Shown: positions 1 to 5,814 of the stretch, piece after piece
How positions within the stretch are numbered: position 1 is the first letter of the stretch
Layout: each line of letters begins with the position of its first letter
Assembly: GCA_022615465.1 (NCBI GenBank)
Contig: JAKEGR010000076.1
Coordinates: forward strand, 1-8,869
Direction: 5' to 3'
From: Planctomycetota bacterium
Lineage (GTDB): Bacteria > Planctomycetota > Planctomycetia > Pirellulales > Lacipirellulaceae
Length of the DNA: 8,869 nt
The notes under the pieces: generated by a model
What the model saw: the letters and a program-made list of their open reading frames with translations, nothing else
The model's database searches: none
Told to the model about the DNA's origin: nothing
Made by a program: the position numbers and the translations under genes

Positions 1-620
1 AGTCCATAGGGAAACGCAAAGTACTGCACTACCACATCAATAGCCTGTTCGAGGTCTTCTTTGCAGCCACGGATTTCGGAAACCAGCCGCTGGGTGGGCA
101 TGGATTGTCCCAAGTCGCAATGACCTCGTGTATGTCCGCCGATTTCGACCCCGGCAGCGGCGAGTTGTCGCAGTTCCTCAATCGTGTTGGGACGCAACGG
201 CAGACCGGCCGCCACATCGTGCGGAAACGGCTCACCGTGAAGTGCATGGTTCGTGGAAACAAAATACGTGAAGGGAACGTGGTGTTGGAGCAAATAGGGC
301 ATGGCAAATTGCATATTGTCGCCATAGCCATCGTCGAATGTGATGCAGGCGGAGGGCCGTTCATTCTTGCCGCAGGCAACCCGCTCTTGCGCTTCGGCCA
401 GACTGATCAGGTCGCATCGATGTCGCAGCCAATCGATCTGACGCTTGAACCCAGAAGTCGATATTGTCCAGCCGTTGGGGTGCTGGTCCGCGACACGATG
501 GTAGAACAGCACGCATATCGGCTCGCATTGTCGCGCAGCGCGATCTGCCGCCGCGTAACGTCGCACGGGGAGCGTCGCCATGTAGTACGCGTTCAACAGC
601 AGGTTCTTGAGCGGGTTCAT
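1..620 (-). CDS. Polysaccharide deacetylase (NodB domain), C-terminus cut by window edge
   Basis: Probable metal-dependent deacetylase of carbohydrate esterase family 4, removing N- or O-acetyl groups from a surface polysaccharide. I translated the minus strand from the ATG at 620-618 and the frame stays open for 206 codons to the window edge. Visible motifs: 'FYHRV' at residues 39-43, the TFDDGY motif at 94-99 (D96 the usual catalytic base, D97 a metal ligand), the HTRGH motif at 163-167 (two metal-binding histidines) and 'FPYG' at 203-206. The order and spacing fit the NodB fold, so the active site seen so far is complete; the later conserved motifs lie outside the window. There is no clear signal peptide, though residues 1-20 are mildly hydrophobic and basic. 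It starts 6 bases after the acyltransferase stop, so the two are almost surely co-transcribed. The family call is firm; the substrate is unknown. Confidence 0.9.
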   Translation of the reverse strand, partial: MNPLKNLLLNAYYMATLPVRRYAAADRAARQCEPICVLFYHRVADQHPNGWTISTSGFKRQIDWLRHRCDLISLAEAQERVACGKNERPSACITFDDGYGDNMQFAMPYLLQHHVPFTYFVSTNHALHGEPFPHDVAAGLPLRPNTIEELRQLAAAGVEIGGHTRGHCDLGQSMPTQRLVSEIRGCKEDLEQAIDVVVQYFAFPYG

Positions 621-626
621 GCAGTT

Positions 627-1745
627 TCAACTCTTTGCGAAGACGACGCCTTGCTTCAGCCAATCCTTGACCGTCGACGCGGCAAGCACGGCGCGGCCGT
701 GGAGCCTCGCCACCGCCCGATTCGGAAACACCAGAAAGTCGTTCATTGGCTTCGGCTCGGCGCGATAATGCGATTTGTACGGTTCGTCGCCACGGAGGAA
801 ATCGAAGTGATCGTACCCTTCCTCAATTGCCTGCTTCGTGGTCAGCAAGTGCGCCAGTCGGCCGGGCGACTCGTCGAGACGGTTCGTATCGATGCCGCAT
901 TGATAGGTGAACACCGTATCCGGACTGCTGAAGTGATACTCGGCCGCGAAGGGCGCGCCGTCGAACTCGATCCACGACATGCGGAGTTGTCCCGTTGCGA
1001 GCAGTCGCGAGGTCACTTCGCGGTGAAATTCGTAAAACTGGTTCGATGCAAAGCAACCCGATTCGCCGAGTCCGGTGCGACGACGCTGGTGCAAATCGAC
1101 GAGCACCTTCCATGCCTGTTCGAGTTGGTTGGAATTCGTTACGACGTGCCAGCAACTGCGTCCTGAACTTACTTTCCGATCGTAGCATTGCCGCAACCGC
1201 CTGCGATGCGACCGCGACAGGCTGGCGAGATATTCGTCCCATGTTGCTGGCAGATCGATGATCCAGCAAGTTTCGGCCTGCTTGCCAGACACGAGCGAGT
1301 CGCGTGCTTCCAGTTCGCCCACCAAGAGCGCCATCGCCTCGTCGCCTTCGTCGATCGCAAGCAACTCAAGCCGGTCCCATTGGTCGTTCTTTGTTGTCAC
1401 GTATTCGGCAATGGTCGAAGCAACGTTGGCGAGGTGATCCGGGTGGTAGAGAATGGACTGGTGATCGGTGCAGACTTCGCCGCTGCCCAACGGGCGAAGG
1501 ATGTTGCCGTGCATCCGCGTCCGCTCCAAGTACCACGGCGCGAGACCCACCAGCGTGCCTTGGGCGTTCTCGGCGTCGTCAATCACGCAAATCACATAGA
1601 GCGAGCGTTCGCCCGGTGCGCCGTAGTGCTTCCACCACGTTGCCAGCCAATCCCACGAGCGCATCGGCATGCCAGCGGCCAGCGCGTTCCAGCCGGCTTC
1701 GAGCGCGAGAAGTTCCGCATGCGTGGTAATCAGCCGTACTCTCAT
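627..1745 (-). CDS. CelD/FemAB-like GNAT acyltransferase, polysaccharide-associated
   Basis: A 372-residue protein of the CelD/BcsL type (Acetyltransf_6, double GNAT fold related to FemAB), typical of exopolysaccharide and cellulose clusters, where it is thought to acylate a sugar or a precursor in the cytoplasm. Signs: an N-terminal half with 'GLAPWYLE' (67-74) and 'LRPLGSGEVCTDH' (83-95). The C-terminal half has an arginine-rich 'SRSHRRRLRQ' (177-186), then 'GAPFAAEYHF' (263-272), 'SPGRLAHLL' (293-301) and 'DFLRGDEPYKSHYRAEP' (315-331), the classic end of the family. Length is as expected. There are no membrane segments. An in-frame TAG six bases upstream of the ATG at 1745 leaves no earlier start; the Shine-Dalgarno is weak (AGG about 3 bases before the ATG). 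It is first in a unit with the downstream deacetylase and divergent from the main polysaccharide operon. The exact acyl donor and acceptor cannot be read from the sequence. Confidence 0.87.
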   Translation of the reverse strand: MRVRLITTHAELLALEAGWNALAAGMPMRSWDWLATWWKHYGAPGERSLYVICVIDDAENAQGTLVGLAPWYLERTRMHGNILRPLGSGEVCTDHQSILYHPDHLANVASTIAEYVTTKNDQWDRLELLAIDEGDEAMALLVGELEARDSLVSGKQAETCWIIDLPATWDEYLASLSRSHRRRLRQCYDRKVSSGRSCWHVVTNSNQLEQAWKVLVDLHQRRRTGLGESGCFASNQFYEFHREVTSRLLATGQLRMSWIEFDGAPFAAEYHFSSPDTVFTYQCGIDTNRLDESPGRLAHLLTTKQAIEEGYDHFDFLRGDEPYKSHYRAEPKPMNDFLVFPNRAVARLHGRAVLAASTVKDWLKQGVVFAKS

Positions 1746-1861
1746 CGCCTAGTGCTTCGAGGTGCATTGTTCTCGGTAGATAAGCAACTCTGGCGTGGCA
1801 ATCCGCGAAAGCAAACGGAGACCGCGACATCGCGGTTACTTCCACGTGTTCCCCAGCCAGT

Positions 1862-2254
1862 TTATGGCAGTCGTGCGGCATAAGCCACATCCGGCTGATG
1901 TGGCTCGCGGGCCAAATGTTGCCGAATCACCACGTTGCGTCCGCCGGACAATGGCCGATTTGCCGCCAAGTCAGCCGCGACGCCCAGCCGGAATTGCCGC
2001 CCTTTGAGGCCCATCGCGAGCAAGAACATGAAAAAATCCCAAGGGTACTGAACATAGGGGTGCAGATTGAAACACATGGGCGAAATTTCGGGGGTGGGTC
2101 CGATTGTAGGCTCGGCGTCCATCCGGAAGTGAAACATTGCATTTTCGGTGTTTACGAAAGCAAGCGTTGAGTGATGGTGAATGAACTTCCACGATTTTGA
2201 CACCAGGCTCGTTCCTGTTAGCGTCGGAACGTACCACAAGACACGAAGATTCAT
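1862..2254 (-). CDS. Doubtful small ORF, 130 residues, no recognised family
   Basis: This is the only frame in the divergent region that I would not dismiss outright. From the ATG at 2254 (an in-frame TGA lies three codons upstream) it gives 130 residues. A shorter version starting at the ATG at 2122 gives 87 residues with a hydrophobic patch 'WDFFMFLLAMGLKG' followed by a basic, proline-containing tail. The third codon positions of the shorter version look moderately GC-rich, as in neighbouring genes. Against it: no Shine-Dalgarno before either start, very few acidic residues, an odd amino-terminal sequence, and no family I recognise. If real it would be the first gene of the acyltransferase-deacetylase unit, 116 bases ahead of it. 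It may equally be chance or a gene remnant. Confidence 0.15.
   Translation of the reverse strand: MNLRVLWYVPTLTGTSLVSKSWKFIHHHSTLAFVNTENAMFHFRMDAEPTIGPTPEISPMCFNLHPYVQYPWDFFMFLLAMGLKGRQFRLGVAADLAANRPLSGGRNVVIRQHLAREPHQPDVAYAARLP
1883..1905. repeat. Perfect 9-bp inverted repeat (hairpin)
   Basis: AGCCACATC at 1883-1891 and its exact reverse complement GATGTGGCT at 1897-1905 enclose a 5-base loop. No run of T follows on either strand, so it is not an ordinary intrinsic terminator. It sits 138 bases upstream of the acyltransferase start, where a minus-strand leader RNA would carry it. Role unknown: leader structure, operator or a REP-like element. Confidence 0.5.
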
Positions 2255-2343
2255 TTCTGGTCAGACTCTCTATTCCAGCGGGAAATGTCGGCTTGGATGC
2301 CAAGTCGGCAATGAAAGCTCTGTAAGCAGGTCTGGGCGGGTTG

Positions 2344-2409
2344 TTGCTCCTTGGCAGCAATTCGTCTCGCTGGGTCGTTGCAAAAAGGCAACTCGGAGCC
2401 GCTTCGGCT
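2344..2409. promoter_or_regulatory. Cluster of short dyads, two copies of TTGC-N5-GGCA; possible activator sites
   Basis: Three small inverted repeats lie close together: TTGCT/AGCAA (2344-2360), GTTGC/GCAAC (2377-2392) and AGCCG/CGGCT (2397-2409). The first two also share the pattern TTGC-N5-GGCA, at 2344-2356 and 2378-2390, exactly 34 bases apart. A looser relative, TGCC-N5-GGCA, is at 2298-2310. They lie roughly 110-170 bases ahead of the start expected from the sigma-54-like site at 2489, near where enhancer-binding activators bind. Short dyads arise often by chance in GC-rich DNA, so the role is a guess. Confidence 0.22.
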
Positions 2410-2488
2410 GACAACGGAATTTGCCGAGGGGTGGAAAGCCCAGGGGAATCGCGGGCAGCGGTCGACCGGAAGCAGCCGAATTCGTGGC

Positions 2489-2504
2489 TGGCACGGCGGC
2501 TGCA
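2489..2504 (+). promoter_or_regulatory. Candidate sigma-54 (-24/-12) promoter for the polysaccharide operon
   Basis: TGGCACGGCGGCTGCA matches the sigma-54 consensus TGGCACG-N4-TTGCA at every fixed position but one (C for the first T of TTGC). The invariant GG and GC doublets have the required 10-base spacing. The predicted transcript start is near 2515, giving a leader of about 95 bases before the ATG at 2611. The orientation agrees with the downstream operon. Sigma-54 control of exopolysaccharide genes is known in other bacteria, but one GC-rich match is weak proof. Confidence 0.33.
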
Positions 2505-2529
2505 AGGCATCGGGGCGGGCAGCGATGGT

Positions 2530-2567
2530 TGGGCCACGCCTGTTCATGGCAGAAACTGCGTAGCCCA
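2530..2567 (+). repeat. Leader hairpin before the sugar transferase gene
   Basis: TGGGC (2530-2534) pairs with GCCCA (2563-2567). After one C/A mismatch, ACGC (2536-2539) pairs with GCGT (2558-2561), leaving an 18-base loop. The structure would lie in the 5' leader of the operon, about 33 bases ahead of the AGGGGG ribosome site and just after the start expected from the sigma-54-like site. No T-run follows, so it is not an intrinsic terminator; a role in RNA stability or translation is possible. Confidence 0.35.
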
Positions 2568-2610
2568 CCCAAGCTGGTAATCGCCGAGAGCCGATGTCCA
2601 GGGGGTATTC

Positions 2611-4020
2611 ATGTCGCCGATTTCGCGCGGGATTTCAGTCCACGAATCGTGGTTTCATAGTATTCATCGTCTGATCGATGCAGCCGTGATCTGTGGCGTG
2701 GTCCGTTTCTCGCTGCTGCACACGGACGAAACCGGCTGGCCGCATATTTTGGCCATCGCGGCGGCCACGATCCTGGTTCATCACGTCGTGGCCGAGTTGA
2801 GCGGATTGTATCGCAGTTGGCGAGGCCTGCAGCTTCGTCAAGAAATGGTCTGCGTGCTGCTCACCTGGTCGTACACTGTTCTCATTCTGTTGGGCTTCGG
2901 ACTGGTAGCCCAGTACAACGCGGAATTTTCCTACTCGTCGAAAATGGTCTGGATCTGCGGTACGCCGGCGCTCATGGTGGCAGCCCGGATCATGCTGCGA
3001 AAGACTCAGCAACGGCTGCGGGTGCATGGCTTCAACACCCGCACGTACGCAATTTGTGGCGTGAATGAACTAGGAATCCAACTCGCCCGGAATACCGAAA
3101 GCGCCCCGGAAATGGGACTTCGCCAGGTGGGTTTTTTCGACGATCGGTCAGCGGAGCGGACGGTCGCGCTGCCAGCAGCACTTGGCCGACGGGCCGGCAA
3201 TCTGGAGGATCTCGTAGCTCGAGCACGCCACGGCCAGATCGACATCGTGTACATCACGTTCCCAATGCGGGCCGAGGAGCGGATTCGTGGCGTGCTGGCG
3301 AAGCTGGCCGACACCACGGCGAGCGTGTACATCGTCCCCGACTTTTTCGTGTTTGAGTTGTTACACGCCCGCTGGACGAATATCAAAGGCTTGCCGGCGG
3401 TAAGCGTGTTTGAAAATCCACTTTATGGGGTCGATGGTTTGCTGAAGCGAGCAGTCGATCTCGCGTTGGGAGTAGTGCTCCTGGCCGCCGCGGCGGTGCC
3501 GATGCTGCTGACCGCGGCCGCCATCAAGCTGACATCGAAAGGGCCGGTGTTCTTTCGGCAGAAGCGTTACGGCTTGGATGGCAGGGAGATTCTGGTGTGG
3601 AAATTCCGCACGATGACCTGCTGCGAAGACGGTTCGAACGTGCGGCAGGCAACGCACAATGACAATCGCGTTACACCCATTGGCCAGATCCTGCGTCGCA
3701 TGTCCATAGACGAGTTGCCACAACTGTTCAATGTACTGGAAGGGACGATGTCGCTCGTCGGCCCGCGACCGCACGCCGAGGCCCACAATGAACAGTATCG
3801 CCCGCTCATCGAGGGCTACATGCTGCGTCACAAGGTGAAGCCGGGCATTACCGGCCTCGCGCAAGTGAATGGCCATCGGGGCGAGACGGAGACGCTCGAG
3901 AAAATGGAACGTCGCATCAAGTGCGATCACCAATACATTCGCGAATGGTCGTTCGGAATGGATCTGCGCATTCTGGCGAGGACGCCCTTGGTGGTTGTGT
4001 CGCAGCGGAATGCGTATTGA
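2611..4020 (+). CDS. WcaJ/GumD-type undecaprenyl-phosphate sugar-1-phosphate transferase
   Basis: A 469-residue inner-membrane enzyme that moves a hexose-1-phosphate (glucose in WcaJ and GumD) from a UDP-sugar to undecaprenyl phosphate, the priming step of polysaccharide assembly. Hydrophobic segments lie near residues 20-35, 46-66, 84-101 and 113-128, followed by a nucleotide-binding-like central domain (about 145-255). The catalytic domain runs from about 275 to the end: a membrane helix at 281-305, 'GPVFFRQKRYGLDG' (311-324), 'KFRTM' (331-335), the Asp-Glu pair in 'SIDELPQLFNVLEG' (365-378, D367/E368), 'SLVGPRPH' (381-388) and 'KPGITGLAQVNG' (410-421). The ending 'RGETETLEKMERRI' through 'NAY' is very close to WcaJ. 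Length is typical. AGGGGG at 2600-2605, five bases before the ATG, supports the start. It is first in the plus-strand operon. Substrate sugar is inferred from the family. Confidence 0.93.
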   Translation: MSPISRGISVHESWFHSIHRLIDAAVICGVVRFSLLHTDETGWPHILAIAAATILVHHVVAELSGLYRSWRGLQLRQEMVCVLLTWSYTVLILLGFGLVAQYNAEFSYSSKMVWICGTPALMVAARIMLRKTQQRLRVHGFNTRTYAICGVNELGIQLARNTESAPEMGLRQVGFFDDRSAERTVALPAALGRRAGNLEDLVARARHGQIDIVYITFPMRAEERIRGVLAKLADTTASVYIVPDFFVFELLHARWTNIKGLPAVSVFENPLYGVDGLLKRAVDLALGVVLLAAAAVPMLLTAAAIKLTSKGPVFFRQKRYGLDGREILVWKFRTMTCCEDGSNVRQATHNDNRVTPIGQILRRMSIDELPQLFNVLEGTMSLVGPRPHAEAHNEQYRPLIEGYMLRHKVKPGITGLAQVNGHRGETETLEKMERRIKCDHQYIREWSFGMDLRILARTPLVVVSQRNAY

Positions 4021-4054
4021 GGAAAGGCACCCGTCGTTCGCGGGGGATTGTTTG

Positions 4055-4101
4055 TGGTTTCTCACGGCATGATCCCGAGATGGCACATTCACGAGAAACC
4101 A
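4055..4101. repeat. 9-bp inverted repeat in the gap between the first two operon genes
   Basis: TGGTTTCTC at 4055-4063 and its perfect reverse complement GAGAAACCA at 4093-4101 are separated by 29 bases, with a possible extra G-U pair outside. The 157-base gap (4021-4177) is the longest in the plus-strand run. No T-run follows, so a simple terminator is unlikely; an attenuator-like RNA structure or a protein-binding dyad tuning expression of the later genes is possible. I see no convincing promoter here. Confidence 0.4.
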
Positions 4102-4164
4102 TCGCCGACTCGACGATTGAAAGAAGGCAAACTCGCTCCCATTTGTAATTGTCGAACACACGTT

Positions 4165-4170
4165 GAGGAA
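4165..4170 (+). promoter_or_regulatory. Ribosome binding site that decides the chain-length gene start
   Basis: GAGGAA lies seven bases ahead of the ATG at 4178. It overlaps the upstream in-frame TTG at 4163, which has no such site of its own, so translation almost surely begins at 4178. Confidence 0.7.
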
Positions 4171-4177
4171 AACTACC

Positions 4178-5734
4178 ATGAATAATGCACGCGAAATGGG
4201 TTTGAATCCCGCCGACCTGGTCCGAATCGTTCGCACGCATGTGCGTCTCTGGGCAATTCCGGGCGTGATTTGCGCCGTGCTGGCCGCGGCTTACGCCTTG
4301 ATCACCCCGCGCGAATGGTGTGCCACCCAGACTCTGATCATCCGAGCGGAAGCGGCCGGTGTTCACGAATCGCAGGTGGGAAAGTTTTCGGATCTTTCAG
4401 AAATGAAGACGCTACAGGAGACGATTCTCGAACTCGCGAAGTGCCAAAGCGTCGTGCTGGCGACCCTCCGTGAAAGCGGCCCCCCCGCCAATTACCGCCG
4501 GCCAAGCCAATGGCCAACACCCACGGATGTCGATAAATTCCGCAAGCAAATCGATATGCGGCCGCCCGGCGGCGCGGAATTCGGCAAGACCGAAGTATTT
4601 CACCTGTCGGTACGCGACACCCATCGTGAGCGGGCCGCGCGATTGGTTGCCACGCTCTACGATCAAGTCCAAATCCGTTTGAAGCAACTTCGCGACGAGC
4701 GCGCCCAAGGCATGATTGCAGAACTCGAACGCACGGTTGCCATTGCCGACGAGGATCTGGTTGCGAGCACTAAACAGCTTTCCACCCTGGAAGTCGCGAT
4801 GGGCGCTGATTTGGCTGAGTTACGAACCCTTAACGGAGTGGTCGGCGGCCAGGGAGAAGTCTCCCAGGAGTTGCAAGCGATTGAGACCGAGCGGCGCGCG
4901 AATGAGGCACGGCAGCGTGAAGACAAACAACTCTTGGAACTGCTCCATGGGGCGGCAGCCGATCCGCAACAGCTCGTGGCCACGCCTGGCAGCCTGCTCC
5001 GTTCACAGCCTGGCGTGCGCCGACTGAAGGACGCGCTCGTCGACGCCCAAGTCCGCAAAGCGGCCCTGCTTGGCAGCCGATCCGAGAAGCATCCTTTTGT
5101 GGTCGCCGCTACCGAGTCCGAGCAACTCATCCAGAAGCAGTTGCATGAAGAACTCTCGGTCGCCATTCGAGGCGTCGAAGTTGATCTCGAGCTTGGTGAC
5201 GATCGGGAGCAGTCGCTGCTGGCCAAGTGGACCGCCGCCCGCGAGCGGCTTACGCGGGTGGCCGAAAACAGGGCACATTATGCCAATCTGGTTGCAGCGG
5301 TTGAGAATCACACCAGTCTGGTGGAATCCGCTCGCAAGAATCTCGCAGAGGCTCGCGCTCTCCAAGTCGGCGCGCAGAGCGCGAGTGTGATTGGAGGCAT
5401 CGATGGCGTTGAGATCGGCAACCGTCCCGTCGGACCTGGCCGCACGACAATCACCGCGGCCGGCGGTGTCGCCGGTTTGCTCCTTGGCTTCGGCCTCGTG
5501 TTCCTGGTTGCCACTTCACAATCCACGGAAGGGGTAGTTTCCCAGGCTGGATCCGCCTCACTTCTTGGTGGCATGGAAAGCGAAACAGTCAGGAATGGCC
5601 ATTCTGCCGCGGAAGTTTTCGTGAACGGTCATGCCGATCACCATGCGAACCGCGAATCGAATGGCAAGCATGCAAATGGCAAGATGGCCGCCGTTGGCAT
5701 GTTTCATGGCGGAACGCTCGACGAAACCAACTGA
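4178..5734 (+). CDS. Wzz/GumC-type polysaccharide chain-length (co-polymerase) protein
   Basis: A 518-residue polysaccharide co-polymerase that would sit in the inner membrane with a large periplasmic coiled coil and govern polymer length or export. Layout: short cytoplasmic start, first membrane helix about 24-43, Wzz-like alpha/beta part about 45-165 ('FHLSVRDTHRERAARLVATL' at 141-160 is typical), a long charged heptad-rich coiled coil about 165-395, the proline-containing 'NRPVGPGR' (415-422) before the second membrane helix (about 424-446). After this helix there is no tyrosine-kinase domain (no Walker motifs); instead a roughly 70-residue polar tail has repeated NGH/NGK units (473, 483, 495, 500) and six histidines. 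It starts at the ATG at 4178; the in-frame TTG at 4163 is rejected because GAGGAA (4165-4170) overlaps it. A separate kinase may be encoded elsewhere. The family call is firm; the tail is unexplained. Confidence 0.88.
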   Translation: MNNAREMGLNPADLVRIVRTHVRLWAIPGVICAVLAAAYALITPREWCATQTLIIRAEAAGVHESQVGKFSDLSEMKTLQETILELAKCQSVVLATLRESGPPANYRRPSQWPTPTDVDKFRKQIDMRPPGGAEFGKTEVFHLSVRDTHRERAARLVATLYDQVQIRLKQLRDERAQGMIAELERTVAIADEDLVASTKQLSTLEVAMGADLAELRTLNGVVGGQGEVSQELQAIETERRANEARQREDKQLLELLHGAAADPQQLVATPGSLLRSQPGVRRLKDALVDAQVRKAALLGSRSEKHPFVVAATESEQLIQKQLHEELSVAIRGVEVDLELGDDREQSLLAKWTAARERLTRVAENRAHYANLVAAVENHTSLVESARKNLAEARALQVGAQSASVIGGIDGVEIGNRPVGPGRTTITAAGGVAGLLLGFGLVFLVATSQSTEGVVSQAGSASLLGGMESETVRNGHSAAEVFVNGHADHHANRESNGKHANGKMAAVGMFHGGTLDETN

Positions 5735-5814
5735 AACGGGATAGACGAAAAGCACGGACGGAATGGTTGGTAAGGTTCCGTTCTTGAGCAGCATCGGAAA
5801 GCTAAAGCTTGTAA

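Larger units (their letters stand above)
1746..2610. other. 865-base divergent intergenic region without a convincing gene
   Basis: Both flanking genes point away from this stretch, so it must hold the promoters of both units. Open frames exist on both strands, but none has recognisable domains, a good ribosome site or believable protein composition; the best is the weak minus-strand candidate at 1862-2254. Base composition is uneven: about 2030-2260 is visibly richer in A and T than the flanks. Structured elements listed separately are a perfect 9-bp hairpin (1883-1905), short dyads (2298-2310, 2344-2360, 2377-2392, 2397-2409), a sigma-54-like site (2489-2504) and a leader hairpin (2530-2567). 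I found no good -35/-10 pair for a housekeeping promoter on either strand. Confidence 0.6.

Noticed and set aside
105..1166. 353-residue plus-strand open frame
   Set aside because: It lies antisense to two well-supported genes (deacetylase and acyltransferase), has no recognisable motifs, and is the usual shadow frame of GC-rich coding DNA.
1188..1883. 231-residue plus-strand open frame
   Set aside because: Mostly antisense to the acyltransferase; low-complexity Arg/Ala/Pro-rich translation and no domain signs.
2197..2221. TTGACA at 2197-2202 as a housekeeping -35 box
   Set aside because: No acceptable -10 box at 16-18 bases; the nearest TGTTAG is only 13 bases downstream.
1971..2537. 188-residue minus-strand open frame in the divergent region
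   Set aside because: Composition rich in Arg, Pro and Ser, no domain, no ribosome site; judged chance.
4080..4095. TGGCAC as a second sigma-54 promoter
   Set aside because: The -12 doublet would be AG instead of the required GC, so it fails the essential spacing test.
5758..5781. ACGGAA/TTCCGT inverted repeat between the chain-length and polymerase genes
   Set aside because: Only 6 bp with a 12-base loop and no T-run; too weak to call a terminator.
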